Positions 35,672 through 43,119 of a stretch of 64,000 nucleotides of DNA are shown one piece after another. Below the pieces are notes generated by a model, which worked only from the letters and a program-made list of their open reading frames with translations, made no database searches and had not been told where the DNA came from. Position 1 is the first letter of the stretch, and the number at the start of each line of letters is the position of its first letter. The stretch is from assembly GCA_024402335.1 (NCBI GenBank), contig JAKSTZ010000002.1, positions 1 to 64,000 on the forward strand, given 5' to 3'. The DNA is from Bacteroidales bacterium (GTDB lineage Bacteria; Bacteroidota; Bacteroidia; Bacteroidales; UBA1715). The translations under genes were made by a program, and so were the position numbers.

Positions 35672-36229
35672 ATGTTAACAATAGATTTAGCAGGTCAATC
35701 AAGAACCAATCTTGGTAAAAAAGAATCAAAACATTTACGTGCAGCAGGTTCAATTCCATGTGTATTGTACGGTGTAGGTGAAAACAAGAACTTTACAGTT
35801 GAAGCAAAAGCTTTTGATAAAGTTATCATCACTCCAAATGTTTATGTTGTAGTATTGAACATTGATGGTGTTTCTCACAAAGCAATTTTGAAAGAAGTTC
35901 AATTCCATCCAGTTACAGATCAAGTTCTTCACGTTGACTTCTTAGAAGTTACAGATGAAAAACCTTTTATGATTAAATTACCAATTAAAGTTGTTGGTCA
36001 CTCTGAAGGTGTTAAACAAGGTGGTAAGTTGAAAGTAAAAATGCGTAAAATGAAAGTTTCTGGTTTATTGAAAGATCTTCCATCTGAATTAGTTGTTGAT
36101 GTTACTTCTTTAGGTTTAGGTCAATCAATTAAATTAGCTTCTCTTTCTTTCGAAGGTTTGACTATTGAAGATCCAAAATCATCTGTTGTATGCTCAGTTC
36201 TTGCAACTCGTGATTCTAACAAAAAATAG
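35672..36229 (+). CDS. rplY: 50S ribosomal protein L25, long (Ctc) form
   Basis: A 185-residue 5S rRNA-binding protein. Residues 1-90 are the L25 domain (GKKESKHLRAAGSIPCVLYG) and 90-180 the second beta domain of the Ctc form (FMIKLPIKVVGHSEGVKQGG). The protein lacks the acidic C-terminal extension seen in some relatives. The gene lies between prs and pth, the usual order in this phylum. A terminator follows. Confidence 0.95.
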   Translation: MLTIDLAGQSRTNLGKKESKHLRAAGSIPCVLYGVGENKNFTVEAKAFDKVIITPNVYVVVLNIDGVSHKAILKEVQFHPVTDQVLHVDFLEVTDEKPFMIKLPIKVVGHSEGVKQGGKLKVKMRKMKVSGLLKDLPSELVVDVTSLGLGQSIKLASLSFEGLTIEDPKSSVVCSVLATRDSNKK

Positions 36230-36249
36230 TCTGAATTAGAATAATATTT

Positions 36250-36285
36250 AATCCGTCGTCGGTTTTCCGGTGACGGATTTTTTTT
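36250..36285 (+). terminator. Intrinsic terminator of rplY
   Basis: Stem ATCCGTC/GACGGAT with an inner TCGG/CCGG helix, followed by a run of eight T. Confidence 0.87.
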
Positions 36286-36351
36286 ACTATTACGAATCGG
36301 AAAATTTAACTTCAAAAAATAGGGTTATTTTTCTTCAAAAAATTCTTCGTG

Positions 36352-36915
36352 ATGAAATATCTTATTGTTGGCTTAGGTAATATTGGTGATGAATATAAAA
36401 ATACTCGTCATAATATTGGCTTTACTTTAATAGATGCACTTGCTGAAAAATTACAAGCTTCGTTTTCGGTTGATCGCTTGGCGAGTGTGGCTATGGCAAG
36501 TTATAAATCAAGACAGTTGGTTTTGATTAAACCAAGTACATATATGAATTTGTCTGGAAAGGCAGTTCATTATTGGATGCAAAAAGAAAAAATTCCTTTG
36601 GAAAATGTTCTTGTTCTTGTTGACGACTTGGCAATTCCTTTTGGTACTCTTCGAATGAAGGGAAAAGGTAGTGCAGGTGGACATAATGGACTGAAAAATA
36701 TTCAAGAGTTAGTTGGCAGTGAAAATTATCCTCGATTACGTTTTGGAGTTGGAAATAATTTTTCAAAAGGTCAACAGGTAGATTTTGTGTTAGGGGAGTG
36801 GACTGCAGAAGAAAAAACTCAGATTGTTTCAGTTTCAGAAAAAGTTGTTTCTGCAATACAAATGTTTGTTACAATTGGTTTGGAAAAGGCAATGACATTT
36901 GCAAATCAAAAGTAA
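36352..36915 (+). CDS. pth: Peptidyl-tRNA hydrolase
   Basis: A 187-residue enzyme that frees tRNA from peptidyl-tRNA dropped by ribosomes. It shows VGLGNIGDEYKNTRHNIGF (catalytic histidine in RHNIG, about residue 20), KPSTYMNLSG, VLVDDLAIPFG and KGSAGGHNGLKNI. A GTG lies one codon upstream, but the ATG at 36352 is preferred. A weak -7 (TATTTTTC) lies near 36326. Confidence 0.94.
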   Translation: MKYLIVGLGNIGDEYKNTRHNIGFTLIDALAEKLQASFSVDRLASVAMASYKSRQLVLIKPSTYMNLSGKAVHYWMQKEKIPLENVLVLVDDLAIPFGTLRMKGKGSAGGHNGLKNIQELVGSENYPRLRFGVGNNFSKGQQVDFVLGEWTAEEKTQIVSVSEKVVSAIQMFVTIGLEKAMTFANQK

Positions 36916-36940
36916 GTAAATTTACATATTTTAACATTTA

Positions 36941-36983
36941 TAGGTGGTTAGATTGTTTACAAGATTTAACCACCTATTTTTTT
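36941..36983 (+). terminator. Intrinsic terminator of pth
   Basis: A perfect 10-bp stem TAGGTGGTTA/TAACCACCTA with a 16-base loop and seven T. Confidence 0.85.
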
Positions 36984-37386
36984 ACTAATATTTTTTTGCT
37001 ATTTACAATTGTAAACAACAATAGAAAAATCAAAAAAAGATATTTTGAATCATTGTAAATGATACAAGTTAAATAAATATTAATAGTCATAAAATCAGTT
37101 AGTTATATGTATTATTTATTATATTAGTTTAATATTAATGGGCTGTTTATGACATAATTTTAGAAATTTTTGCCTATAATACTTTGTAAAGTATTACAAC
37201 TCAGTATTTTATGATTATCATATAATATTTTACTCTAATATGTGTAAGGTCTACTGCAGTGGAATTAACTTTTTTACATGTAATATAACTTATATTGAAT
37301 TTTTAAGTGTTAAAAAATGTTAATTGTTAAAATGTAAAAATGTTAACAAAATAATATTTACATTTGTAAACATTAAAGTAACAATT
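36984..37386 (+). promoter_or_regulatory. AT-rich control region ahead of the XRE gene
   Basis: No gene is credible in this 403-bp stretch. It holds two nearly identical 17-mers, ATTTACAATTGTAAACA (37001-37017) and ATTTACATTTGTAAACA (37356-37372); the first contains a perfect 14-base palindrome. Another palindrome, TTACATGTAA, is at 37274-37283, and AATACTTT-GT-AAAGTATT is at 37178-37195. Four TGTTAA hexamers lie in 37308-37346. A -7 TACATTTG at 37359-37366 is inside the second 17-mer, so binding there could block the XRE promoter. Operator function is inferred. Confidence 0.6.
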
Positions 37387-37818
37387 ATGAACGATGAGTT
37401 TGCAATAAATAAACGTATACAACAAGTTATTCAGGAGAAACATTTGACGAATGCTACATTTGCAGAAGCTATAGGTGTGAATCGCTCTTCTATTTCTCAG
37501 TTGCTTGCAGAACGGAACAAGCCCAGTCTTGATTTCTTGGAGAAGATGTTACGTACGTATAAGGATTTGGATGCCAATTGGTTATTGCGTGGTGAAGTGT
37601 CTCCTTATGGACGTAAAGAGGCGGTGCAAACGGAACTTTTTCCAGAGGAGGTTGTTGCGGAATCACCTATATCCGTGGAGAAGGAACCTGAATTTTTAGA
37701 AGATGAACCGTCAAAAAATCGACTTATTTCGGGTGAGAACTCAGCTTCGGAAAAAATAATCGAAAAAATCGTGACTTTTTATTCAGATAAAACGTTCGAG
37801 GTTTATAAACCGATGTAA
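37387..37818 (+). CDS. XRE-family helix-turn-helix regulator
   Basis: A 143-residue DNA-binding protein. Residues 5-65 are a Cro/C1-type helix-turn-helix domain (INKRIQQVIQEKHLTNATFAEAIG..., recognition helix near NRSSISQLLAER). The rest is acidic and likely flexible, ending with IEKIVTFYSDKTFEVYKPM. The real start is the ATG at 37387, within a longer open frame. Palindromes overlapping its -7 suggest autoregulation. No toxin or phage gene is adjacent, so a toxin-antitoxin role is not supported. Confidence 0.85.
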   Translation: MNDEFAINKRIQQVIQEKHLTNATFAEAIGVNRSSISQLLAERNKPSLDFLEKMLRTYKDLDANWLLRGEVSPYGRKEAVQTELFPEEVVAESPISVEKEPEFLEDEPSKNRLISGENSASEKIIEKIVTFYSDKTFEVYKPM

Positions 37819-37843
37819 GTTGTTGTAAATGTTTTGTTTAAAT

Positions 37844-37881
37844 AAAAAATGCCATTCCTAGTTTCCGGGAATGGCATTTTT
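37844..37881. terminator. Bidirectional terminator between XRE gene and rlmD
   Basis: Stem ATGCCATTCC/GGAATGGCAT with a 9-base loop, A-run before and T-run after; convergent genes on both sides. Confidence 0.92.
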
Positions 37882-37882
37882 A

Positions 37883-39292
37883 TTATTGTTTTTGCTCCAA
37901 TAACACAACGTTTTCTACGTGTTGTGTATGCGGGAACATATCTACCGACTGTGATTTCTTAATGTCGTATGCTACAGAAAGAAGTTGTAGGTCGCGTGCT
38001 TGGGTTGCAGGGTTGCAACTTACATAGACAATTCTTTTAGGCATAGCTCGTAAGATTGTATCTACAACGTCTTGGTGCATACCTGCGCGTGGTGGGTCGG
38101 TTATGATTACGTCTGGTTTTCCGTGCTTTGATATGAACTCGTCATTTAGTATGTCCTTCATATCGCCAGCGTAGAATAATGTGTTATCTATTTTGTTTAT
38201 TTGTGAATTGACTTTCGCATCTTCAATTGCTTCTGGAACGTATTCAATACCAATTACTTGTTTTGCTTTTTTTGCTACGAAGTTGGCGATGGTTCCGGTT
38301 CCGGTGTATAGGTCATAAACCAATTCATTTCCTGTTAATTGGGCGAAGTTGCGGGCTATTTTATATAGTTCGTATGCTTGGTTTGAATTGGTTTGATAGA
38401 AAGATTTAGGTCCAATCTTGAATTGTAAATCTTCCATGTGTTCTATGACATAATCTTTTCCAAAGAATGTGTGTACATCTTGATCTCCAATTGTATCGTT
38501 TGCTTTTTGGTTGATTATGTATAAAAGTGATGTGATTTGTTTAAATTCAGACTGTAACGCCGAAAGTAAATTATGTATTTGTTCTTGGTTGTTTTCATAA
38601 AAAACAACTATAACCATGCATTCTCCCGTAGTGGTCGTTCGTATTATTAAATTACGAAGTAGGCCAGCGTGGTTTCTAATATCAAAGAATGTTAAATTGT
38701 TGTGCAATGCGTATGCACGAATAAAGTTTCGTATTTCATTGCTTGGACTATCTTGTAGTGTACAATGTTGAATATCAATAACTTTATCAAATAAATGTGG
38801 TACGTGAAAACCGAGAGCATTTGCTTCTTTTATTTCCGCATTGGTTTTTACTTCCTCTTCGGTAATCCAACGCTTGTTAGAGAAAGTAAACTCAAGTTTG
38901 TTGCGATAATATTTTGTCTGTTGTGATCCTAAAATAGGCAAATATTCTTGTACGTCTACATGGCCGATACGTTCTAGTTGATCTTTGGCCTGTTTTTCCT
39001 TGTAGAATAATTGTTTCTCGTAAGGAAGTATTTGCCATTTGCATCCGCCGCATGTACCAAAATGTTCGCAAAATGCGGGTGTTCTGTCGCTACTTGGAGT
39101 TACTATGTCTGTGACACGCCCTTCGTAGTATCGTTTGCGCTTTTTTGTGACTTGAATATTTACAATGTCTCCAGGGATAACACCTTCGACAAAAATGACC
39201 ATATCATCTATTTTAGCCAAAGCATTGCCTTCGGCTGCAACATCGGTAATCAGTATATTCTCGAATGTTGGTAACTTTTTTTTTCGACTCAC
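37883..39292 (-). CDS. rlmD: 23S rRNA (uracil-5-)-methyltransferase
   Basis: A 469-residue SAM-dependent enzyme that methylates a uracil in 23S rRNA (U1939 in E. coli for RlmD). It has an N-terminal TRAM domain (about 1-65), a [4Fe-4S] site with CEHFGTCGGC, the SAM-binding DLYTGTGTIANF, DPPRAG, and the catalytic cysteine in VSCNPAT. The closely related RlmC/TrmA types cannot be fully excluded. The start codon is GTG, conserved by position with family N-termini; no ATG lies near it. Its minus-strand -7 TATTTTTG at 39332-39339 is half of a palindrome shared with the divergent gene. Confidence 0.9.
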   Translation of the reverse strand: MSRKKKLPTFENILITDVAAEGNALAKIDDMVIFVEGVIPGDIVNIQVTKKRKRYYEGRVTDIVTPSSDRTPAFCEHFGTCGGCKWQILPYEKQLFYKEKQAKDQLERIGHVDVQEYLPILGSQQTKYYRNKLEFTFSNKRWITEEEVKTNAEIKEANALGFHVPHLFDKVIDIQHCTLQDSPSNEIRNFIRAYALHNNLTFFDIRNHAGLLRNLIIRTTTTGECMVIVVFYENNQEQIHNLLSALQSEFKQITSLLYIINQKANDTIGDQDVHTFFGKDYVIEHMEDLQFKIGPKSFYQTNSNQAYELYKIARNFAQLTGNELVYDLYTGTGTIANFVAKKAKQVIGIEYVPEAIEDAKVNSQINKIDNTLFYAGDMKDILNDEFISKHGKPDVIITDPPRAGMHQDVVDTILRAMPKRIVYVSCNPATQARDLQLLSVAYDIKKSQSVDMFPHTQHVENVVLLEQKQ

Positions 39293-39323
39293 GGTATTTA
39301 CTATCTTTTAGTCTAAATATTTT

Positions 39324-39339
39324 TATTTTTGCAAAAATA
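39324..39339. promoter_or_regulatory. Palindromic divergent promoter core
   Basis: TATTTTTGCAAAAATA is a perfect 16-base palindrome made of two -7 elements facing away from each other: plus strand 39324-39331 for the membrane hydrolase gene at 39349, minus strand 39332-39339 for rlmD. The two polymerases cannot both bind. No good -33 element was found on either side. Confidence 0.55.
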
Positions 39340-39348
39340 CCAAAAAAG

Positions 39349-40287
39349 ATGAATATATTCTCATACTTTGTTATTGGGGCTGCGGTAGGCTGCTTATTTG
39401 CAGGGAAAAAAATAGGGAACAAGGCCTTGTATGGTGGTGGTATATGTGCGTTATTGCCTTGTTTTGACGAACTTTTGGCTCTATTTTTTTCGTGTCCGGC
39501 TTCATTGTATGTAGCTGGTGGAGTTACGCATTCTTTGTTGTTCTGCATTTTAGTTGCACCAATTGCTGGATGGTTGTTACGTAGGTTTGTTTCAAAGGAT
39601 TTGTCTGTTGTTTCATGGTCGATATTGGCTTTATTGGCAATGTCGTTTCATTGCTTTTTTGATGTTTTGCGTGTGCGTGGGGTTGGGATTTTGGAACCGT
39701 TCGTACATAAACGTTTGGCGTTGTCGGTAATTCCGGATGTTGAATGCTTGAGTTGTGTGCCGTTGTTGTTGTCATTTATTACGGCTCTTTTTTTACGAGA
39801 TTTAAAGCAGAAGACTTTAATTTCGTGGTTTGGTATGTTTTTGACATTTGTGTTCGTTTCTTTTGCGTTTTTGAATAAATTATCTGTCCAGGCTGATTTC
39901 GAACGAAGGTTGGATGAACAGGATGTTCGTTATTCAAGAAGTGAGGTTTTTCCGGTAGAAAACACTTTGTTTTTGTGGAATTGTATTGCGCAAAATCGCG
40001 ATGGCTTTTGGATGTGTTATCGTTCGAATCTGAGTAAAAACGATTTTGACTACGAGTTGGCTTTGCGTAACGATTATTATCTATTTGAATTGGAAGATTG
40101 TAATGCGGTAAAACGTCTTACGGCGTATACGCGTTATTTTTATGTCGTTGAGCCGACGGTAAGTCATACGGTGTTGTTGCATGATTTGCGTTATGCAAGA
40201 AAAGGTTTGCGCTCAACAGATCCTTACGAAAAATCGTATCATATTCATTTAGATAAAGATAAAACAGTTTTAATAGATAAAAAATAA
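39349..40287 (+). CDS. DUF457/YdjM-type membrane metal-dependent hydrolase
   Basis: A 312-residue integral membrane protein. The first about 150 residues have several hydrophobic helices with the family's metal-binding histidines (GVTHSLLF and HCFFDVL). The later part is soluble and aromatic-rich, with an HTVLLHDLRY segment. YdjM-like proteins are predicted metal-dependent hydrolases of membranes; no substrate is known. The ATG at 39349 is preferred over a longer frame. The stop shares a base with the next start. Confidence 0.75.
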   Translation: MNIFSYFVIGAAVGCLFAGKKIGNKALYGGGICALLPCFDELLALFFSCPASLYVAGGVTHSLLFCILVAPIAGWLLRRFVSKDLSVVSWSILALLAMSFHCFFDVLRVRGVGILEPFVHKRLALSVIPDVECLSCVPLLLSFITALFLRDLKQKTLISWFGMFLTFVFVSFAFLNKLSVQADFERRLDEQDVRYSRSEVFPVENTLFLWNCIAQNRDGFWMCYRSNLSKNDFDYELALRNDYYLFELEDCNAVKRLTAYTRYFYVVEPTVSHTVLLHDLRYARKGLRSTDPYEKSYHIHLDKDKTVLIDKK

Positions 40288-40472
40288 TGGAAACTTTGCC
40301 AGTATACGATATTCCAATGTTGGTTTCTGCAATCAATTTCTTGTTGCGAGATGAGTTGTTCAATGATTTAGATGAGATATGCGAGCACTACAATTTGCAA
40401 CGAAGCGAGTTGGAGCAGAAGATGAAAGATGCCGGGTTTGAATATTCTGAAGAATTAAAAAAGTTTTGGTAG
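40287..40472 (+). CDS. DUF4250 small protein
   Basis: A 61-residue cytosolic protein resembling DUF4250. It is acidic and helical, with MLVSAINFLLRDELFNDLDEI at the front. Its function is unknown. The ATG overlaps the preceding stop by one base (TAATG), and the stop is adjacent to the next ATG, so three genes are translated as a chain. Confidence 0.75.
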   Translation: METLPVYDIPMLVSAINFLLRDELFNDLDEICEHYNLQRSELEQKMKDAGFEYSEELKKFW

Positions 40473-40721
40473 ATGATTTCTAAGGATAGTATAGAATCTG
40501 CATATTGCTTTTGTCATCAGAAATGGAATATTTACTCTAAGTCTACGATGGATTGGCAAAAAGATGACATCGAGTATGCTATTGAAAATTATGTAGATGG
40601 CATGAATTCGGAGTTGTATGAGTATCTTTCTGCAGGTGATGGCAGTTTTTTACGTGATCATGCAAATTTTTCATCAGATATTCAGCGGGCTATTTCCCTT
40701 TTGGAGAAGATGATGGAATAA
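40473..40721 (+). CDS. Small hypothetical protein
   Basis: An 82-residue protein that I do not recognise. It is predicted helical, with tryptophans early and an acidic middle (DDIEYAIENYVDGMNSELYEYL). The ATG follows the DUF4250 stop with no gap, which supports its being real and cotranscribed with the membrane hydrolase and DUF4250 genes. Confidence 0.65.
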   Translation: MISKDSIESAYCFCHQKWNIYSKSTMDWQKDDIEYAIENYVDGMNSELYEYLSAGDGSFLRDHANFSSDIQRAISLLEKMME

Positions 40722-40760
40722 AATGACGGTAATTCGATTAAATTGGTATCTTTGTGTATT

Positions 40761-41438
40761 ATGATACAAGAAAATCTAAAACGAATAGTAGCTACAATCC
40801 CAGAAGGGGTTACGCTTTTGGCAGTTTCGAAAACCAAGCCTGAAAGTGATATTTTGGAAGCATACGAATTTGGTATTCGTGACTTTGGGGAGAATAAGGT
40901 GCAGGAAATGACACGTAAGTATGAGGCTTTGCCGAAAGATATTCGTTGGCATTTGATAGGACATTTACAGACGAATAAGGTGAAGTATATTGCCCCGTAT
41001 GTTCATCTTGTACATAGTGTTGATTCTTTGAGGTTGTTGGAGGAAATAAACAAGGAAGCAAAAAAATGTAATCGTGTGATTTCTTGTTTGTTGCAGTTTC
41101 ATACAGCATCGGAGGAGACAAAATTTGGGTTGCTGCAAGAAGAAGCTGTGCAAATACTTGAAAGCGAATCCTATAAACAAATGGAAAATGTAAGAATCTG
41201 TGGCGTAATGGGTATGGCGACAAATACTGACGACACTGATTTGATACATCGAGAATTTAAGACTTTAAAGTCGATTTTTGACTTTTTGAAAACCAATTAT
41301 TTTAGTGATAGTCAGTGTTTTGGAACGATTTCTATGGGGATGTCTGAGGATTACAAAATTGCAATAGAAGAAGGTAGCACGATAGTGCGTATCGGTAGTT
41401 CTATATTTGGCGAACGTGACTATTCAAAATTGGCGTAA
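40761..41438 (+). CDS. YggS/PROSC-family PLP-binding protein
   Basis: A 225-residue pyridoxal-phosphate homeostasis protein with an alanine-racemase-like barrel. The PLP lysine is in LLAVSKTKP, and FGENKVQE, WHLIGHLQTNK, and SMGMSEDYKIAI are family motifs. It buffers free PLP in the cytosol. A perfect -7 TATCTTTG (40747-40754) sits only 6 bases before the ATG, so the mRNA may be almost leaderless. The stop lies back to back with that of the convergent gene, with no room for a terminator. Confidence 0.92.
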   Translation: MIQENLKRIVATIPEGVTLLAVSKTKPESDILEAYEFGIRDFGENKVQEMTRKYEALPKDIRWHLIGHLQTNKVKYIAPYVHLVHSVDSLRLLEEINKEAKKCNRVISCLLQFHTASEETKFGLLQEEAVQILESESYKQMENVRICGVMGMATNTDDTDLIHREFKTLKSIFDFLKTNYFSDSQCFGTISMGMSEDYKIAIEEGSTIVRIGSSIFGERDYSKLA

Positions 41439-42134
41439 TTAGTCGAAAAAGAATATACCGCCTCCGTCGTATAAGTTACCTTGGTGTAGCTCGACAATGT
41501 CGCAATTGTGTGAAAAAATAAACGACTTTATTGCATCTCCATCTTTATGCATTGATAAAGAACCGTTTAGGTAGATGGTTTCTTTGTATTTTCCCATACA
41601 TCCACCAATAAATCCGTATTTGTAGGGCGGAAGTTGAATTCCTTCAGGTGAAATGCATATATGTTCGATTTTCATATTTTGTAAAACGGAAGCTATTCCT
41701 TTATCTGACGTGATAAAAGCGTTTTCTGCAATTTCAAATAAAGAACAACGAGTGTATGCTTGGGGTAGATCTATAAATACTTTGTCGGAGTTTTGTTCAA
41801 GAATTTTCCTGTCGGTGTATCCTTTTTTATGGAATAGAAATGTGTTGGTTATTAGACAATTGTATAATGTTGAATCTTCTAATGTTGTGCCTACATTTGC
41901 GTGCCCCAAAAGAGTACTTGAATTTTGTATAAGGTTTTGTTTTATTGCATTTGGCGTATTGGGTGCAACAATCGAAATGTTGTCACATTGCGTTATAAAA
42001 ATGTCGGGATGTCCGGCGATGGCATCGTAGGTGATGTTTTCTGTTATGAATGGAATGACAGAAAAATTTTTTGACAAATTGTCTATCGCTTCTTGTGGAC
42101 TGCGGGCGTCAATAACGGCAATAGGTAAACTCAT
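41439..42134 (-). CDS. GME-fold protein of the DUF6873 type
   Basis: A 231-residue cytosolic protein that resembles proteins annotated DUF6873, a guanidino-group-modifying (GME) fold without a known substrate. The pattern GHPDIFITQCDNISIVAPN, then GYTDRKIL, and the C-terminal IVELHQGNLYDGGGIFF fit that family. Its start lies inside the radical SAM gene (26-base overlap), so it is translated from the mutS2 operon. The family assignment rests on memory of sequence features and needs a search. Confidence 0.6.
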   Translation of the reverse strand: MSLPIAVIDARSPQEAIDNLSKNFSVIPFITENITYDAIAGHPDIFITQCDNISIVAPNTPNAIKQNLIQNSSTLLGHANVGTTLEDSTLYNCLITNTFLFHKKGYTDRKILEQNSDKVFIDLPQAYTRCSLFEIAENAFITSDKGIASVLQNMKIEHICISPEGIQLPPYKYGFIGGCMGKYKETIYLNGSLSMHKDGDAIKSFIFSHNCDIVELHQGNLYDGGGIFFFD

Positions 42135-43119
42135 AACCGGAAAGAATAGGGTCTATGTTAAAATAGACGTGATTGAATTTTTTTTGCAGTTCCTTTTTGT
42201 TTTTTGAAAGATAACCTATGGCATTATTTATTTCTTCTGCAGATGTGAATATGCTGATATTCTTTTGTTTGCAATTAGATTGCATTATTTCATCGAATTT
42301 GTCTTTCCATATTTCAGACAAAACTAATTCTTTGAAAGATGGATGAAAAGGACCTGCTAAAAGGTATTCGTTGTGAGTGAAGTCTTTGTTTGGGTGTAGG
42401 CCAACTTTTAGGACGGTGATGTTGTTTTGTATAAATAGATTATAGATGTCTTTTGTCCATTCTATTGCATTTTCAAGAGAAAGCGGTGTGTATTTACCAC
42501 GTTGGTACAATGTGGCAAGAGGTGTGTCGGATACGACTAAAGTAGGATAGATGCGGGTTGTTTTGGCACCGAAATCGATAATATCTTGTGCGGTTTGCAA
42601 TGCTTTTTCTTTAGTGTCTCCTGGCAAACCTATCATCATTTGTAATCCCAATGTGAATCCGTGTTCTTTTATTTTTTCTGATGCGGATTTGATGGCATTT
42701 CTGTTATGCCCACGTCCGGAAAGTCGTAGGATTTCATCGTCTGTTGATTGTGCTCCGAGTTCAATATCTTGAACATGATATCTTTTCAGCATTGTAAAAA
42801 TTTCGTCGGAAATGTAATCGGGACGGGTTGAAAGTCGTATGCTGTCGATTTGCTTTCTTTCTATAAAAGGTTGAACTACTTGCAGATAGGATTCCTGCAT
42901 TTCTATAGGTAAACCTGTGAAACTGCCTCCAAAAAATGCAACCTGAATGGTATAGTCGGAAGGAATCGTTGTTAAGTTTCTTTCGATTATTTGTCTTGTT
43001 TCGTCTATGGACGGAATATGTTCTTGTGAACTGATGTGGTTTTGGTTGCAAAAGATGCACTGATGCGGACACGCAAGTTGTGGCAAAAAAATTGGAATAT
43101 TTGCGTGTTTTCTTCCCAT
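42109..43119 (-). CDS. Elp3-like radical SAM protein
   Basis: A 336-residue enzyme with CxxxCxxC at residues 17-24 (CPHQCIFC). It has the Elp3-type layout: FFGGSFTGLP, STRPDYI, DIELGAQSTDDEILRLSGRGH, and GLQMMIGLPGDT, but lacks the acetyltransferase domain of Elp3. Such proteins are radical SAM enzymes of unknown substrate in many anaerobes. The ATG at 43119 overlaps the mutS2 stop by one base (TAATG). The end overlaps the GME-fold gene by 26 bases. Confidence 0.85.
   Translation of the reverse strand: MGRKHANIPIFLPQLACPHQCIFCNQNHISSQEHIPSIDETRQIIERNLTTIPSDYTIQVAFFGGSFTGLPIEMQESYLQVVQPFIERKQIDSIRLSTRPDYISDEIFTMLKRYHVQDIELGAQSTDDEILRLSGRGHNRNAIKSASEKIKEHGFTLGLQMMIGLPGDTKEKALQTAQDIIDFGAKTTRIYPTLVVSDTPLATLYQRGKYTPLSLENAIEWTKDIYNLFIQNNITVLKVGLHPNKDFTHNEYLLAGPFHPSFKELVLSEIWKDKFDEIMQSNCKQKNISIFTSAEEINNAIGYLSKNKKELQKKFNHVYFNIDPILSGYEFTYCRY

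Noticed and set aside
36798..37058. 86-codon open frame crossing the end of pth
   Set aside because: It overlaps pth in another frame and reads through the pth terminator, with aromatic low-complexity sequence.
37387..37818. XRE regulator as antitoxin or phage repressor
   Set aside because: No toxin gene or phage gene is adjacent; upstream is pth and downstream is rlmD on the other strand.
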